64,000 nt of DNA, from contig CM028912.1 in the NCBI GenBank assembly GCA_016801845.1, forward strand, positions 17,792,001-17,856,000. The letters run 5' to 3'. A program made the position numbers and the translations under genes. Origin of the DNA: Polydactylus sextarius (lineage: Eukaryota > Chordata > Actinopteri > Polynemidae). A model generated the notes under the pieces. The model had not been told where the DNA came from, searched no databases, and saw nothing but the letters and a program-made list of their open reading frames with translations. The stretch's first letter is position 1; each line of letters begins with the position of its first letter. This document shows positions 1-12,000 of this stretch, piece by piece.

Positions 1-1040
1 GGTTTATGACCACATCATTTAAAAATGAATGACACTGTTTCCAAACTTTTCAGTATATTTAGTAGAGTTTGTTTCAGTGCTTTTATTTTCATCATTTATT
101 TTAGTGTACTGTTTACCAAACAGCTTCAGGTGCATTGTCTGCACACTGTGGACTGGAGTCCACAGACCCTAATTTGCATGTAGCACTCAGCCCTGATTTG
201 TAATCTGCAAACAGCATATTAAATATGCTGTATAAATGTAAATATAAATGTGAATATGTTGTTTGTTGTATTAAATGGATGAAATTTACCTTGGACTGTT
301 ATGATAAGCTACAAAGATGCAAGCTGTGTAAATATCTTAGTCAATCAAGGCCTTTGTATTTGGTGAATAAATGTACCAAAGCCCTTTCAGTTTGATATCA
401 TTTAATTCTGAGGGAAAGACAATAAAACCAACAACCCGTATGTGCACTGAGGAAAAAGCAATAAAAATATTGTAATAAAAACAAGCAAACAAAAAAGCAA
501 CAAAAGTTCAATGCACATCACAGAGCCTGGGTTTAATAGGTCTTCTATTTTGTTTTTCTGTAGAAGTCTTTTTATTGTAGGTTTTCAGGCTAGATGAAAG
601 CCAGGTTTTTCTGATGGATCAGTTGTTTTTACCCACATACAATACCTTATGCTTGCAGTGTCCATGATTTGACTTCAGTCTGGGACCTTTGTTCTGTGTG
701 TACGCTTGTTCTGACTCCCTGTCTTCTCTGTCTTCTGAACATCTATGTCTACCTAAGGATGAACGAAGGCGCACATGATGAATGTGAAGCGCTGCAGGAA
801 TCCTTTTCTCATAAACAAATAATTTCACGATACATTGCAAATGCTGACCTCGTCTCAGTCATGGCTTGTGGGCACCAGGTTTGGCCTGTCCCTTGTCTGC
901 CCGAGGAGCAGCTGGCCCTCCCTGTAAAAACTGCCAAGCCACTGTCTCCAGGCAACACGCTCAGAGGCCACCTGTCATTTTGGATCAATGAACACACCTG
1001 CACACCCACCTGTCCACAGTCTTGTCACATGGCGAGACGA
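1..1040. other. unique noncoding sequence
   Basis: AT-rich sequence with no ORF I can relate to a protein family, no transposon ends and no RNA gene. Scattered AATAAA strings occur but no transcript can be tied to them. I see nothing else in it. Confidence 0.5.
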
Positions 1041-1054
1041 AAGGAAAGAGAGAC

Positions 1055-1095
<41 letters not shown>

Positions 1096-1128
1096 GAGAG
1101 AGAGAGAAAGAGCGAGAGAGAGAGAGCA
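1041..1128. repeat. GA-rich microsatellite
   Basis: Imperfect (GA)n tract interrupted by GACA and AAAG units. It creates spurious Arg/Glu- and Ser/Leu-rich open frames on both strands, which should not be read as genes. Confidence 0.95.
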
Positions 1129-1291
1129 AGATTGGGACTCATCCTGGGTGGTTGATGACCTGATTCTCAATGAATGGATGGCTCTGAATAGCCTGATTTA
1201 AAGAGACAAGATTGAGGTTGACAGACCTGAGAGAGGGCTGTGTATGGCTGTGAATGTTTGGGTAATTATGACAGATGCTGCTTTTATCTGT

Positions 1292-1294
<3 letters not shown>

Positions 1295-1331
<37 letters not shown>
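1295..1331. repeat. (TA)n microsatellite
   Basis: Uninterrupted alternating TA run of about 37 bases. It is self-complementary and probably polymorphic. Confidence 0.95.
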
Positions 1332-1334
<3 letters not shown>

Positions 1335-2896
1335 ATTCACCAAGATGATTGTTTGCAAACACACATCTCTTTCTCATGAACTACTACTCATACATCAAAC
1401 CGCACATCATCTGCTTTTTTTTGTTCTTTCAGTGTGTCATACCCATTAATTTAATTTGGATTCATCCACTGTGAGACAGATGACTGACAGCTCATGCTCA
1501 GCTAAACTGTTAATAGACTGGAAAAACTTAATTGCTCCTAATACTGGCAGTTGATGTACATATCAGCCCTGGAATCTTTTTTCTTAATGGATGCATCAGT
1601 GACCTTAAAATATAGTGATTGTGCTTTGTCTTGTACAAACACACTAATGTGATGAACAGCCTGAAGGGCTGTAATTGAAATGGACATTATTGTCACAATT
1701 AATGTATTATTAATTCAAATGACTGATATATGTTTAAATAATGAGTTATGTTGTGTAAACTCAGAATTATTTCCAATCATTATCTAAGGAAGTTGTAGTT
1801 TTTAAATATGTGCAGCGAAATGTACATTTTGTTTTGTGTTTTTTTTCTTTGATATCACTGCCTGAAAGTCAGCACAGAAGCACAAATTTAGCTCCTTTTC
1901 CAACTCTGGCAGTTTAAGCCTGCCTAAGAAAAACGAGACAGGATTTGAATCAAAAAGTTGGAAATGGAAGAGGTTTTTCCAGATCACTAACTGTCTTCTG
2001 TATAAGGGGCCCTCCATGCTTTGACAGCTCCTTTCACCCCCCAAAATGCATTCATGTGTGCATCCAATTTGAGAAAGTAATTCGGGTTCAATGGCAACGT
2101 TTAACTCCAATACAGGAAGTAATTTTTACAAAGTGCAGAGAAAAGTAAAGGCAGAGAGATCAGGTACACTTTGTTTCATTTTGGGACAGCACCCTATTCT
2201 GTTTAGGCTTTAAGCCAGAATTTACTTTTTATTGATGCAGTATAGATACAGGGTGCAGACATTTTCTCACTTTATACAAGAGGTTTAATTGGTAAATATT
2301 TCAATATTAACTTTGTTAATTAAATAAGGTGACAAATGTCATGGCAGTAAACACATAACCTTATCATAACCCTATAACCACCTGTTAATATTGTATATGT
2401 TCTCTTTTTCCAGCCAAAATAGCCCTGGCCAAGTCAATACCTTGATCATTGTTATTTTCCTCAACCCGTTCCCATTGTAATGTGAGAAAAATAAAGTGAT
2501 TCAACCAGCCCATGCAACCAATGCTTTTATCAAATCTAGATCTGGCTACTTCCCTTCCAACATTACATTTCCCTAAAACATATTTAGGTTTCCTCAATTT
2601 ACCATCATATTTCTTAGAGTACTACATTCCTCATCCTCTACTTGATCTTCAGTCACATCATGACACCTGTTTCTGTGTTATGTTAGTCCATCTTTAATTT
2701 TTCACCACACTTTAACTAGAGATACTGCATGGCAATGGTTAATCATATAGTATAGACTGATTATGATATATCGCTGAGCCTTTAACTTGAAAATTTTAAA
2801 TCAGACGCTACCTCAGCTACAGCGATGCACTCAGACGTTGGTGCAAGGGTCAAGCCTCACTGGATATTGTAGCATCTTCGATATGTGCGCAACATT

Positions 2897-2901
<5 letters not shown>
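1332..2901. other. unique noncoding sequence
   Basis: No recognisable gene, RNA or transposon. The short ORFs here (102 codons on the minus strand at 1802-2110 is the longest) have no family features that I recognise. Confidence 0.5.

Positions 2902-2968
<67 letters not shown>
2902..2968. repeat. (CA)n microsatellite
   Basis: Pure CA run of about 67 bases, typical of fish genomes. It explains the Thr-His and Cys-Val repeat ORFs on the two strands. Confidence 0.96.
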
Positions 2969-2972
<4 letters not shown>

Positions 2973-5921
2973 GAGACTGTTGCTGCAGATCTTTTTGACC
3001 ACAGCAAGAGTTCAACTCTTCAACAGTCTTCAGAGAGAAAAAAAAGTTGTTTGAGTCCCTGAGCTTTGCAAGTCTGGGATATGTGGAGATATTTCCAGCA
3101 CATTTGGACCACAAAGTGCAATAATAGATGTCAATCACAGTGAAATTTCTCAAGACATGGTGTGATTTTTTTCTTTTTATAAACCACTTTAGAGTTTAAA
3201 TTGAACCTCCCCCCCCTAGATGAGGTGCAGAATGTAACAGACCTGGTTCTGAAAATACCTTATTGCCCTTTGCATAAGCCTCCTCAACTCACAAAGTGGA
3301 TGCCATTTGTCACAATTACACTGAATGCCAGAGAGGCTGGTAAAGTCGTTTATAGATAGAACAGTGTAGTTTTGTCCTGTGAATGACGACTTATTTACTT
3401 TACTTGTACTGCACTAGTCTGGCATGCAAAACAGTTATTTTGTTAACAGTATTGGTTTGATGTGGTTTCATCTGCTAATTAATTCACTTCACACTGTATA
3501 GAGTCACCTTGTGGTCTTTTTAAAAGGTTAGGTTAGGAAGAGATGCCTTATTATTACATAATAAAAGTTTTGTGTGAGAACTCAACATCTTGGCTTTCAC
3601 ACTGCAAGCATGTATAGAGGGCCAGTAATTAGCGATGTATAATGTGGCTGCCCTTTGGGAATCAGCCATTTCGAGTTTATTTGGCTCAATTAGCAGAATT
3701 TGCTATTTTGCCAGAGGAATTTATTGAGGAGCTGTCTTCTTTTCCATAATTGTATCTTCAAGCTGCTACTGGGGGGATGCATTGATGTAGGTTTTGATTA
3801 GCTCCACATTCAATATTCATTTCAAATAAACTGATTTGCATAGTTAAACTGTTTAGCTCTTTTTTTGTGGACTCAATATCCCAGTCAGCCTAAGAGTGAT
3901 AGAGAGGAAGAAAACCGTAGCATATTTACAAGTCATATGTCTATGCTGGCTTCCCTTGTCTGAATTCAATAGAGTCAATTTGTATTGAAATGCTAATATG
4001 CTTGCAGTGCAAGATGTCAGCTTTTTTGACTTGTCTCCTACTTCCTGTCGCAGTAAAAGTCTCTACAAAATCAACGGACAGGGAAACACTTAATTACCCT
4101 ACTTTGTCAGTGTTGAAGATGGTCTTATTCCGAATTCAGCACAATGTCAGTGGGCAGCAAAATACATATTGATTTTGTGGATCACAAAAAGGTGTGATTG
4201 TTTAGTGAATTGTGATCCCCACCCCTACCCAACATATCCACACTCCCATTGTAATTTAGGTCTGATTGTTCATTCATGCTTCTGTAATTCAAACATTTAC
4301 CAGTCACCCTGTCAACATCCACCATCCTCCACCCTTCATTTACATGCTGATGTGGAGGCCAATAGGGCAACAATGTTTGGAATAAATACAGTGTGCCATC
4401 AGCATCAGTTCACTCACAGCTGAAATTAGAGAGGACCTTTTGGCCATAGTTCCTCACAACAGAAGTGCTTCATTTAAATTGGCCATGAGGGGTCAACATA
4501 TCCCTGAACCAAATCAATTACTATGTTTTACCATAGAGTATTCTCCTTATCTTGATCTCAAAACAGTAATTAGGTGTTGATCTTCACTGTAACTTCACAG
4601 CTCGTAGCAATAAAAGACTGTTGTACTAAAGCTTCAACCTCTGTCTTAAAACTGCTCTGGTCAATATTTAAATATCAGCAATGAGTGAAATAACTGTATG
4701 TAATGTGACAACTACAACCCAGCTTTGCAACTCCCCAACATTGGTACCTTATTAACATATTATTCTGGCTTCACAGATCACATCTATATTGTTTTGATTT
4801 ACTCCCACCACTCTCATCAACTTTACCATGAAACAAATAGCAAGAAAATCACCATTTTAGATATTTTTCCTGAAATCAGTCAGTTATTTTCTCCAATGAA
4901 GTGAAGCTTATTCAAATTGCTGTATTAAGACGAATGCTATTAATTCACAGCACATAAATTGGCATACAGGTGTAATTTCACTGACAAGTAGACTATTAGC
5001 CAGCTGAATATAATAACATAGAAGTTTAGAGAGATTTCCTTTAAACCCCAACAACAGTGTTTGGCCTTGACAAACCTGGCCAGCCATTCAGTGCATGCAT
5101 GGTGCTGTTGCCTTTATAGCTATTATGAGGTGATACCTGGTCTTAATTTGGCTAGCTTTCCTCTCAGTTACTTTCAAGTGCTTTATTACGATTCAAATAT
5201 CTATTTGTCAGCTATTCAAATACACTGAAAATGGCTTTTGAGTAGAACTTTTTCACATTTCATGAAACCCATAAATTGCCCACTTAGGCTTCTGCCAACA
5301 ACTTTTATCTTATGTTTTAAAGAACTGTTGCATTTTAATTGAACAATTATAAAGACATAATGTGACCAATTAAATACTTCTAAGTCAGTTAGGCTATTAT
5401 AAACTAAGATATCTGATACATATAAGATAAGATTATAAAATATGATGAAAGAAGATGAAACGTCAAGTTGTTACTACTGACATGTTTATAATGACTGTGT
5501 TTCATTTAGGATTTCAATACAGTGAAGCAGCTAGAGAGGTAACTAAGCTGCATGAATTACTTTAAAACACTGACATAACAATTACGCCGCACTTTCCACA
5601 ATACCTTGGGTCACTTTTAAGCTTGATGCAAAGAGACAGTGAAACTCTTGGGTGCCAGTAGAACCCTGTTTGAACTTCAAATAAATGAACACCTTTTCTT
5701 GGAACTAGATATGGAGTGCACAAAAGTACACCCAACTTTTGGATGTCTTACAGTGAAGACCCATTCCTACTTATTACTCCTATTAAATCTAGAATCACAA
5801 GTAGATCAAAAAGTTGCTCAATAAGAGCAGCGTCAGAATAATATCTGCTTATTCATGGTTTTTGTGGTTTATGGACTTTAATACATTCAGATATGGTGTG
5901 AATTTAAGGCATGGATTAGAC
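2969..5921. other. unique noncoding sequence
   Basis: No coding region, RNA gene or transposon recognised. A candidate conserved segment at 3595-3775 is listed separately. Otherwise AT-rich sequence with chance ORFs. Confidence 0.45.
3595..3775. other. candidate conserved noncoding element
   Basis: The segment holds two homeodomain-type core sites, TAATTAGC (3626-3633) and CAATTAGC (3687-3694), in non-repetitive, moderately complex sequence without ORFs. That composition is common in vertebrate developmental enhancers. Conservation itself cannot be seen in one sequence, so this is only a pointer. Confidence 0.22.
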
Positions 5922-5937
5922 AAAAAAAAAAAAAAAA
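5922..5937. repeat. poly-A tract
   Basis: Run of about 16 A residues. No recognisable retroposon body precedes it, so it may be a simple homopolymer rather than a tail. Confidence 0.85.
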
Positions 5938-6115
5938 CACACCTCAGTTTCAGGTGCAGGGTCTTACATATTTGATATATATGTTTATATGGCATTGGCA
6001 AGAATTTAAAGCTTGAGTCTAAAATCTGTGAGACCAGGAGTGCGTGGAGAGATTGATTTGCTAAGTTCAGGGGAGGGGACCAGGAAGGTTAGGCATTTTA
6101 AGGACTGGGTGTGTA

Positions 6116-6157
6116 TTACATAAATCCTTTTGTACTAAAACAAAAGGATTTATGTAA
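6116..6157. repeat. perfect 18-bp hairpin
   Basis: Arms 6116-6133 and 6140-6157 are exact reverse complements (arm 1 TTACATAAATCCTTTTGT) around a 6-nt ACTAAA loop. Pairing breaks immediately outside the arms. It is too short for a typical miRNA precursor and has no transposon ends that I recognise. Origin by template switching or a small foldback is possible. Confidence 0.85.
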
Positions 6158-6545
6158 CACTAGTAAGTTGCTTGATACCGGTTTAACAATTGTTTATATT
6201 ATTGTTCATAATATTTGAATTATAGGTACATGATATGTATGTGATGTAATGTGTTTTTGCATTTACTTGCATGTGTGTTTCTGTACATAGGGCCTGATAT
6301 TCCTGATAACCTTTGTGGATGCACTAGAAAATGTAAATTAATTTATGTCTCTTTTCTTTATTGTGTCTTGACATAATGCATGGCAGCATGTTGATTTGTT
6401 TGTGCAGAAAAACATCCAATCAACCTTCAACCTCCAGCCTTCACCAAAAGTTAAATGGTTCTTTATGTTTAAATGTACACACAAGCTAGAGGTTCCATTG
6501 TCTCATTATATTTTTACTTTATATCGCCTGTTGTAGACATTGGAG
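6158..6545. other. unique noncoding sequence
   Basis: AT-rich sequence between the hairpin and the transposon cluster. Nothing recognised. Confidence 0.5.
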
Positions 6546-6724
6546 TACACAGTATTTTTACAGCCATAACTTTATGAACATGCACCAAATATTGTGTATT
6601 CTTCACTTTTGCTATGATAACATTCCTGACCTACCTCTGTAGGTACTGTGGTATCTGACATTAAGACATTAGTAGCAGATCCCTCTGCAAGTTGTAAGGT
6701 GGAGCCTCTATAGATTTGACTATA

Positions 6725-7897
6725 CACTCACTGGCCACTTTATTAGGCACACCTGTCCAACTGCTCGTTAATGCAAATTTCTAATTAGCCAATCACATGG
6801 CAGCAACTCAATGCATTTAGGCATGTAGACATGGTCAAGACGATCTGCTGCAATTCAAACTGAGCATCAGAATGGGGAAGAAAGGTGATTTAAGTGACTA
6901 TGAATGTGGCATGGTTGTTGGTGCCAGACGGGCTGGTCTGAGTATTTCAGAAACTGCTGATCTACTGATCACGCACAACCATCTCTAGGGTTTACAGAGA
7001 ATGGTCCGAGAAAGAGAAAATATCCAGTGAGCGGCAGTTCTGTGGGCGAAAATGCCTTGTTGATGCCAGAGGTCAGAGGAGAATGGCCAGACTGGTTCTA
7101 GCTGATAGACAACTGATTACAACCAAGGTATGCAGAAGAGCATCTCTGGATGCACAACACGTCGAACCTTGAGGCAAATGGGCTACAGCAGCAGAAGACC
7201 ACACCAGGTGCCAATCCTGTCAGCTAATTCAGACAGGCTCACCGAAATTGGACAGTAGGAGATTGGAAAAACGTTGCCTGGTCTGATGAGTCTCGATTTT
7301 TGCTGTGACATTCGGATGGTAGGGTCAGAATTTGGCGTCAACAACATGAAAGCATGGATCCCTCCTGCCTTGTATCAATGGTTCAGGCTGGTGGTGGTGG
7401 TGTAATGGTGTGGGGGATATTTTCTTGGCACTCTTTGGGCCCCTTAGTACCAATTGAGCATCATGGCAACGCCACAGCCTACCTAGTAGTATTGTTGCTG
7501 ACCATGTCCATCCCTTTATGACCACAGTGTACCCATCTTCTGATGGCTACTTCCAGCAGGATAATGCGCCATATCATAAAGCTCGAATCATCTCAGACTG
7601 GTTTGTTGAACATGACAATGAGTTCACTGTACTCAAATGGCCTCCACAGTCACCAGATCTCAATCCAATAGAGCACCTTTGGGATGTGGTGGAATGGGAG
7701 ATTAGTATCATGGATGTGCAGCCAACAAATCTGCAGCAACTGCGTGATGCTATCATGTCAATATGGACCAAACTCTCTGAGGAACGTTTCCAGTACCTTG
7801 TTGAATCTATGCCATGAAGGATTAAGGCAGTTCTGAAGGCAAAAGGGGGTCCGACCCGGTACTAGCAAGGTGTACCTAATAAAGTGGCCAGTGAGTG
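6725..7897 (+). mobile_element. Tc1-like DNA transposon, 1173 bp, near-complete, dead
   Basis: Terminal inverted repeats beginning CACTCACTGGCCACTTTATT (from 6725) are matched by the reverse complement ending at 7897, with one mismatch over about 29 bp. The target dinucleotide TA is duplicated at 6723-6724 and 7898-7899, as expected for Tc1/mariner insertion. The element is full-length and contains one plus-strand transposase pseudogene. It inserted into the older minus-strand Tc1-family element, whose sequence resumes directly on either side. Confidence 0.93.
6873..7817 (+). pseudogene. Tc1-like transposase pseudogene (DDE)
   Basis: The reading frame starts with Met at 6873 (MGKKGDLSDYECGMVVGARR), the N-terminal HTH of a Tc1-type transposase. 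A probable short deletion near 6967 shifts the frame into a stop just after the HTH. The catalytic domain remains: first Asp in SDESRF (7285-7287), followed by a TGA at 7306-7308; second Asp in QQDNAPYHKA; third acidic residue in SPDLNPIEHLWDVVE. An uninterrupted 99-codon stretch from 7518 to 7817 carries the last two. Family proteins are about 340 residues, so all domains are represented, but at least one frameshift and one nonsense change abolish function. Confidence 0.9.
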
Positions 7898-7990
7898 TAG
7901 GTTGCCCAGTATATTTCATAGATGCTCAACTGGACTGAGATCTGGGGAATTTGGAGCCAAGTCAACACCTTCAATACGTTTTCTTCCTTA

Positions 7991-8517
7991 AGCCTGATTT
8001 ATGCTCATCTGTATTCGTTGATACGCAACAAGGCAGAGCCCTCTGCATCATTGTGTAGCCCATCTGACCCCCTCTCTGTGGGCAATTTTTTTTAACAATC
8101 TGTCGATGCGACAGAGAGCACACGGAGACCACATGGCTCTGATTGGGCTGCTGCAATTATCTTAATTCCAGAATGTCTCTTTTCTGGTTGTATTCCTTCC
8201 ACAACAATAACATCACCATGCGTCTCCCCTTTAGTTTTCGTCTCAACATTTGCAATAAAACAATTTGTTGTTCAGTGTCGAACAGTTCCAGCAAATGTCT
8301 TCTCTCGGTCTCCATTGTTCGTTGTGTGTGGAAGGAGAAGGCCAGCCAGTAAATACACATGATCAGCAATAGTTGATAATCACTACGGAAAGAAACATAT
8401 CGCCCCCTACTGTTCTGGTGATGAATTGCTTTACAACATCCGCCAGCTGACGGAGAACTGAACTCCAGCTGACTGCATGGCAACGCAGTACACAGTCGGA
8501 GAAACAAAACTCAGCCC
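7991..8517 (-). mobile_element. Harbinger-like nonautonomous element, copy 1
   Basis: A 527-bp insertion flanked by TTA (7988-7990 and 8518-8520), the 3-bp target typical of PIF/Harbinger elements. Its ends are degenerate inverted repeats: AGCCTGATTTATGC at left and the complement of GGGCTGAGTTTTGT at right, 9 of 14 matching. It interrupts the older Tc1-family element. A related copy lies at 17327-17844. The minus strand keeps a short open frame (8157-8315). No DDE nuclease is present, so mobility would have required a partner. Harbinger assignment is inference from the target site, the ends and the Arg-rich short ORF. Confidence 0.62.
8157..8315 (-). pseudogene. short ORF in Harbinger-like copy 1
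   Basis: Minus-strand frame starting METERRHLLEL at 8315, about 52 codons, Leu/Arg-rich (contains LLQMLRRKLKGRR and LLLWKEYN). Copy 2 has the homologous frame, which is why I choose this Met although an upstream in-frame Met exists at 8507. It may be the truncated N-terminus of a Harbinger nuclease, but the catalytic part is absent. It contains no signal peptide or recognised domain. Function unknown, probably none. Confidence 0.4.
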
Positions 8518-8819
8518 TTAGACCATTCCCAGACCATTTTTGCAGTGTAGGAGAAGCATTGTCCTCTATGCTTGTCATCTATCGTCCTCTATCCTCAATG
8601 CTACTGCAATTATGAAATACTGTTGCCATGAAGGGCTGTTCTTTGTCTACAACAATGTTTATGTGGGTGGTATGTGTCACAAAAATGTTCTGGAGGATGC
8701 AGGGCTTCCCAGCAGAACATTGGCCAAAGCATCAAACTGCCTCCACCAGCTTGTCTTGGTCACCTATGATGCGATTGTTCTGTTGGTTTTCCTTTTTTGG
8801 ACAAGTTTTGATAAGTACT

Positions 8820-8950
8820 GAACACTGCAGACTAGGAATATCCCACAAGAGCTACAGTTATGGAAATACTCTGACCCACTTGTCTACCCATCACAATTTG
8901 GCCCTTGTCAAAGTCACTCACATCCTTCCAGTCCTTCATCCATCCCATTT
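8820..8950 (-). pseudogene. Tc1 transposase N-terminal HTH remnant (older element)
   Basis: Minus-strand translation from Met at 8948 runs through the DNA-binding domain with residues FDKGQIVMGRQVGQSIS, the usual paired-like helix-turn-helix of Tc1 transposases, which recognises the terminal repeat. A TAG at 8834-8832 ends the frame, and similarity continues past it (SAVFSTYQ). The overlapping plus-strand ORF at 8628-9062 is a shadow of this region. Confidence 0.72.
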
Positions 8951-9085
8951 TCTGCTTTTAACACATCAGTTTCCAGGACAAAATATTCACTTGCTGCTTA
9001 TTATATCCCATCCACTGACAGATGCCACAAGGTTCTCATGTTATTCACTTCATCTGCACTAGTAGTTGATTTTCTAAGGGTGAAT

Positions 9086-12000
9086 ATCAATCATCTTAAC
9101 ACTGGCAAATTAAGGAAGTTTAGTTCTGACTGTGATTACAAAGAAAAAATATTTTCATGGTGATTGAATTCAGATTAGTGACTTGAAACTAGCATGTTAC
9201 CCATAATGTCAGTTTGTCTACCATAACTGACATGTACTGAAAAATCTGTCACGAATAAATAAATATTCATTAATAAATAAATGCAGGTTCTATTTTGGTG
9301 ACTGTAAAAAGTATGCATTTGTGCATCAGTGTATTCTACTTTGTGTGTGCCTACAAGTATGCGTGCCTAGGGAGAGTAAGCTTCAAAGGGGCTGACATTG
9401 TCAGTAAATAACTCATGAACACACTAAATGGGTCGAGGATAAAGGAGTCACAATGGCACTGTCCCTTATGAAATATCCAGTGGCTACAAGTGTGTGATTT
9501 TGATGCTGTAGGGAAAGACCTTGAAGGCTGCAGTATGAACGTACAATGTCACACTTCACTACCTAAGAAGGACTTTTACTCAAGGAAATCTGTCTTCACT
9601 TGTCTGAGGTGAACAATGTGGCTCAGTTTCAGTTAAGTGTGGATAAGGAGGCATTAGTGCACCCCTTTACACCTAAATACACTGAGCAGTTCAGAATTAA
9701 ATGGGGTAATCTAGTCTGATATGCCAGATGTATGTAGGCCTTGCACACTTTTACAACAGTGGTCCTTCAGTAAAACCTACCTGATACTGTTGATCAAAGC
9801 ACTAATGATTCAACTTTGTAATTGATCAGTATCAACATTAAAATCACTGACAAGTGAAGTGAATGAAAATGATCATGTTGTTACAATGCAATGTTCTGCT
9901 GGGAAACCTTGGATTCTGGCATTCATTTGGAATGAATGTTACTTTACAACCTACATAAACATTGTTTCAAACCAGTGGCACTCCATGATAACCGTTATAC
10001 TAGGCGACAAGAACAGATGCATAGACACGTTTATGCAAGTTGAAACTATTTGCTTCCCACTATGTTGCGAAAACCTGTCAGTGTCATGGTTGTCTCTGTA
10101 CAGCGGTCCACTAAAAGCAGTCCAGCAACTGCATTTGTGCAAGTAGCCCAAGGCCACAGTTCAGTGGTAACAGTGGTTATGTGTAAAATATATGACGTGG
10201 AACTGCACTGTCTTAGTCCTTTCGAGTTTTGCAACATAAAAACCACACTAGAACATATGGTTAATTTGATTGACAAGGAGGCTTAATCTATAAATGAAAA
10301 TCATCAGTGTGTGGCGGGGAGCTGCATAGATTGACTTGTCATGATGTGATCTCTTGTATGCTGATCAACCCCTCTTCTGTGACCATTCCATACTCCACTG
10401 GTGTTTCTCACATTGTTTAAGTACTATAGATGACATTCTCCATCTCTGAAGGGTTCCAGACCAAAACAGGGACTTTAATTGAATTTTTGTGAAGTGCACA
10501 AAATGCATATAATAAAAATTAAATTAGGTTAGGTGATTGTTCTCACAGCTGCCAATCAACCCAGCATGTGTTACAGCTATATCCCTATAGACTCTTTGCT
10601 CTGTCTATGGTCTGTCAGTCTCCATGATCACATATTGTATTTGTTTGGCTGACATCTTTATTTATTTATCAGTGTTTAGCATGCAATCATGTCGGGCGTG
10701 AAACATTGTGATGTAAATTATAGAGTCAATACTTGATTTCTCTGCCAACCATGCTGCTATAGAAACTTGGATCTTTGCCATACATGCTACCCACACCTCA
10801 TACTGACAAACAACGTGACTATGAAAAAGAACTTAGTGTAAAATAGTAATAGGTTATCTCTTCTGAAGTTGTGTCAATATGTAGTGTAACTGCCAATCAG
10901 AGTAAGGTGAACTGATGACATGCAGTTTACTCTTGATGCAGTTGTGTCTTTTGGAGCCACAATATTCCATTCAAAACTTTCAACACGATGAGACATTATT
11001 TGAGCAACCTCCCTTATGGCGATTGGCTAAAATTCTTCCTCCGTTTGCCAGCTCAGATGTATTATGTAGGTGAGAGACTTAAAAAAGCAAGTGGAAAAAA
11101 TACTTAAAGAGAGAAAATGATTCATTGTTGTGTGTCTTCAGGTGTGAATCAGTACTTTTATGACCACAAGTTTGACTGACCCAATCTCAAATGTCATTAA
11201 AATTGATCTGGAGTCTTCTAAGTGTCCAGATCAATAGGCTTTGGGCTGAAGCTTGTATAAAGCTAGTGTATAAAGCTTGGAAGTGCAGTTTTTGAAATTA
11301 TATTCTTTTAAATTAAATCCTTTACTTTTTATGGTCCCTCATGAACATTGGAAAATGTATTTTCATGAAGCAGCACTAACAACCTTACATACAGCACTTT
11401 ACACAGTGCACCATTTTAAGCAGCACTGATTGTGTTATCCTGTATTATTAAATCTTGATACATTGAATGGAAAACATTTGCATATTTGGTACATTCCTAG
11501 TTTCTTCTACCTGACCCTGATATCTTTAAGATGACTTCCATATTGAATAATTCCACACCTCTGGTACAAATACTATGCCAGTGCCCTTTCTGAAGTTTGC
11601 TGGAAAGTAAGTGTGTGAAAGTTGTGGAACAGATGGACACAGTGTATGTCTGATTTACATGCAAGGGGTCTAAGCTCATCCACAGTCCTGCTATTAATTT
11701 TGAATTACTATTTTGTAGCTACAGTCTTTCTCTAACTGTAACCATGCATTCTAATTCACCAATGTTTACCCTAACTAAACTATAGAACACTATCTTCTAT
11801 GTCCCTATATGTTATATCATATTATGTTGTGTTGTACTTATTTTATATTGTCATACTGTCTTTTATATTTTATGCAAATCACTTTACTGATACGTGGTGA
11901 AAACTCTTTCTAACTTATTATCTTCTTCTACCTAACTTTATTGAAACTGTCATTGCAAATATTATGAAAAGTGATTATTATTGACATTGACATTCTTGCC

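Larger units (their letters stand above)
6546..9085 (-). mobile_element. old Tc1-family transposon, minus strand, split in three
   Basis: Three blocks (about 6546-6724, 7898-7990 and 8518-9085) read as one degenerate Tc1-type transposon when the two insertions between them are removed. On the minus strand the right block encodes a helix-turn-helix start (Met at 8948-8946, then FDKGQIVMGR and LGQ-like residues) with an in-frame TAG at 8834-8832. The block at 8518-8580 holds an EDNA motif matching the second catalytic Asp. The middle block (about 7930-7965) holds SPDLSPVEHL, matching the motif of the third acidic residue. The ends resemble Tc1 terminal repeats (left TACACAGTATTTTTACAGCC) but are eroded, so the outer boundaries are approximate. 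The element is inactive: it carries stops, frameshifts and two insertions. The assembly into one element rests on my memory of the fish family plus the target-site duplications. Confidence 0.78.

Noticed and set aside
669..1170. 164-codon plus-strand ORF and overlapping minus-strand ORF
   Set aside because: The C-terminal parts are translations of the GA microsatellite; the rest has no motif and no conserved start context.
2787..3153. His/Thr and Cys/Val repeat proteins on the two strands
   Set aside because: They are the CA microsatellite read in two directions.
6116..6157. Possible miRNA precursor or transcription terminator
   Set aside because: Stem of 18 bp is shorter than animal pre-miRNAs, and intrinsic hairpin terminators are a bacterial feature.
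8628..9062. 144-codon plus-strand ORF
   Set aside because: It is antisense to the Tc1-family transposase remnant, whose minus-strand frame has recognisable HTH residues.
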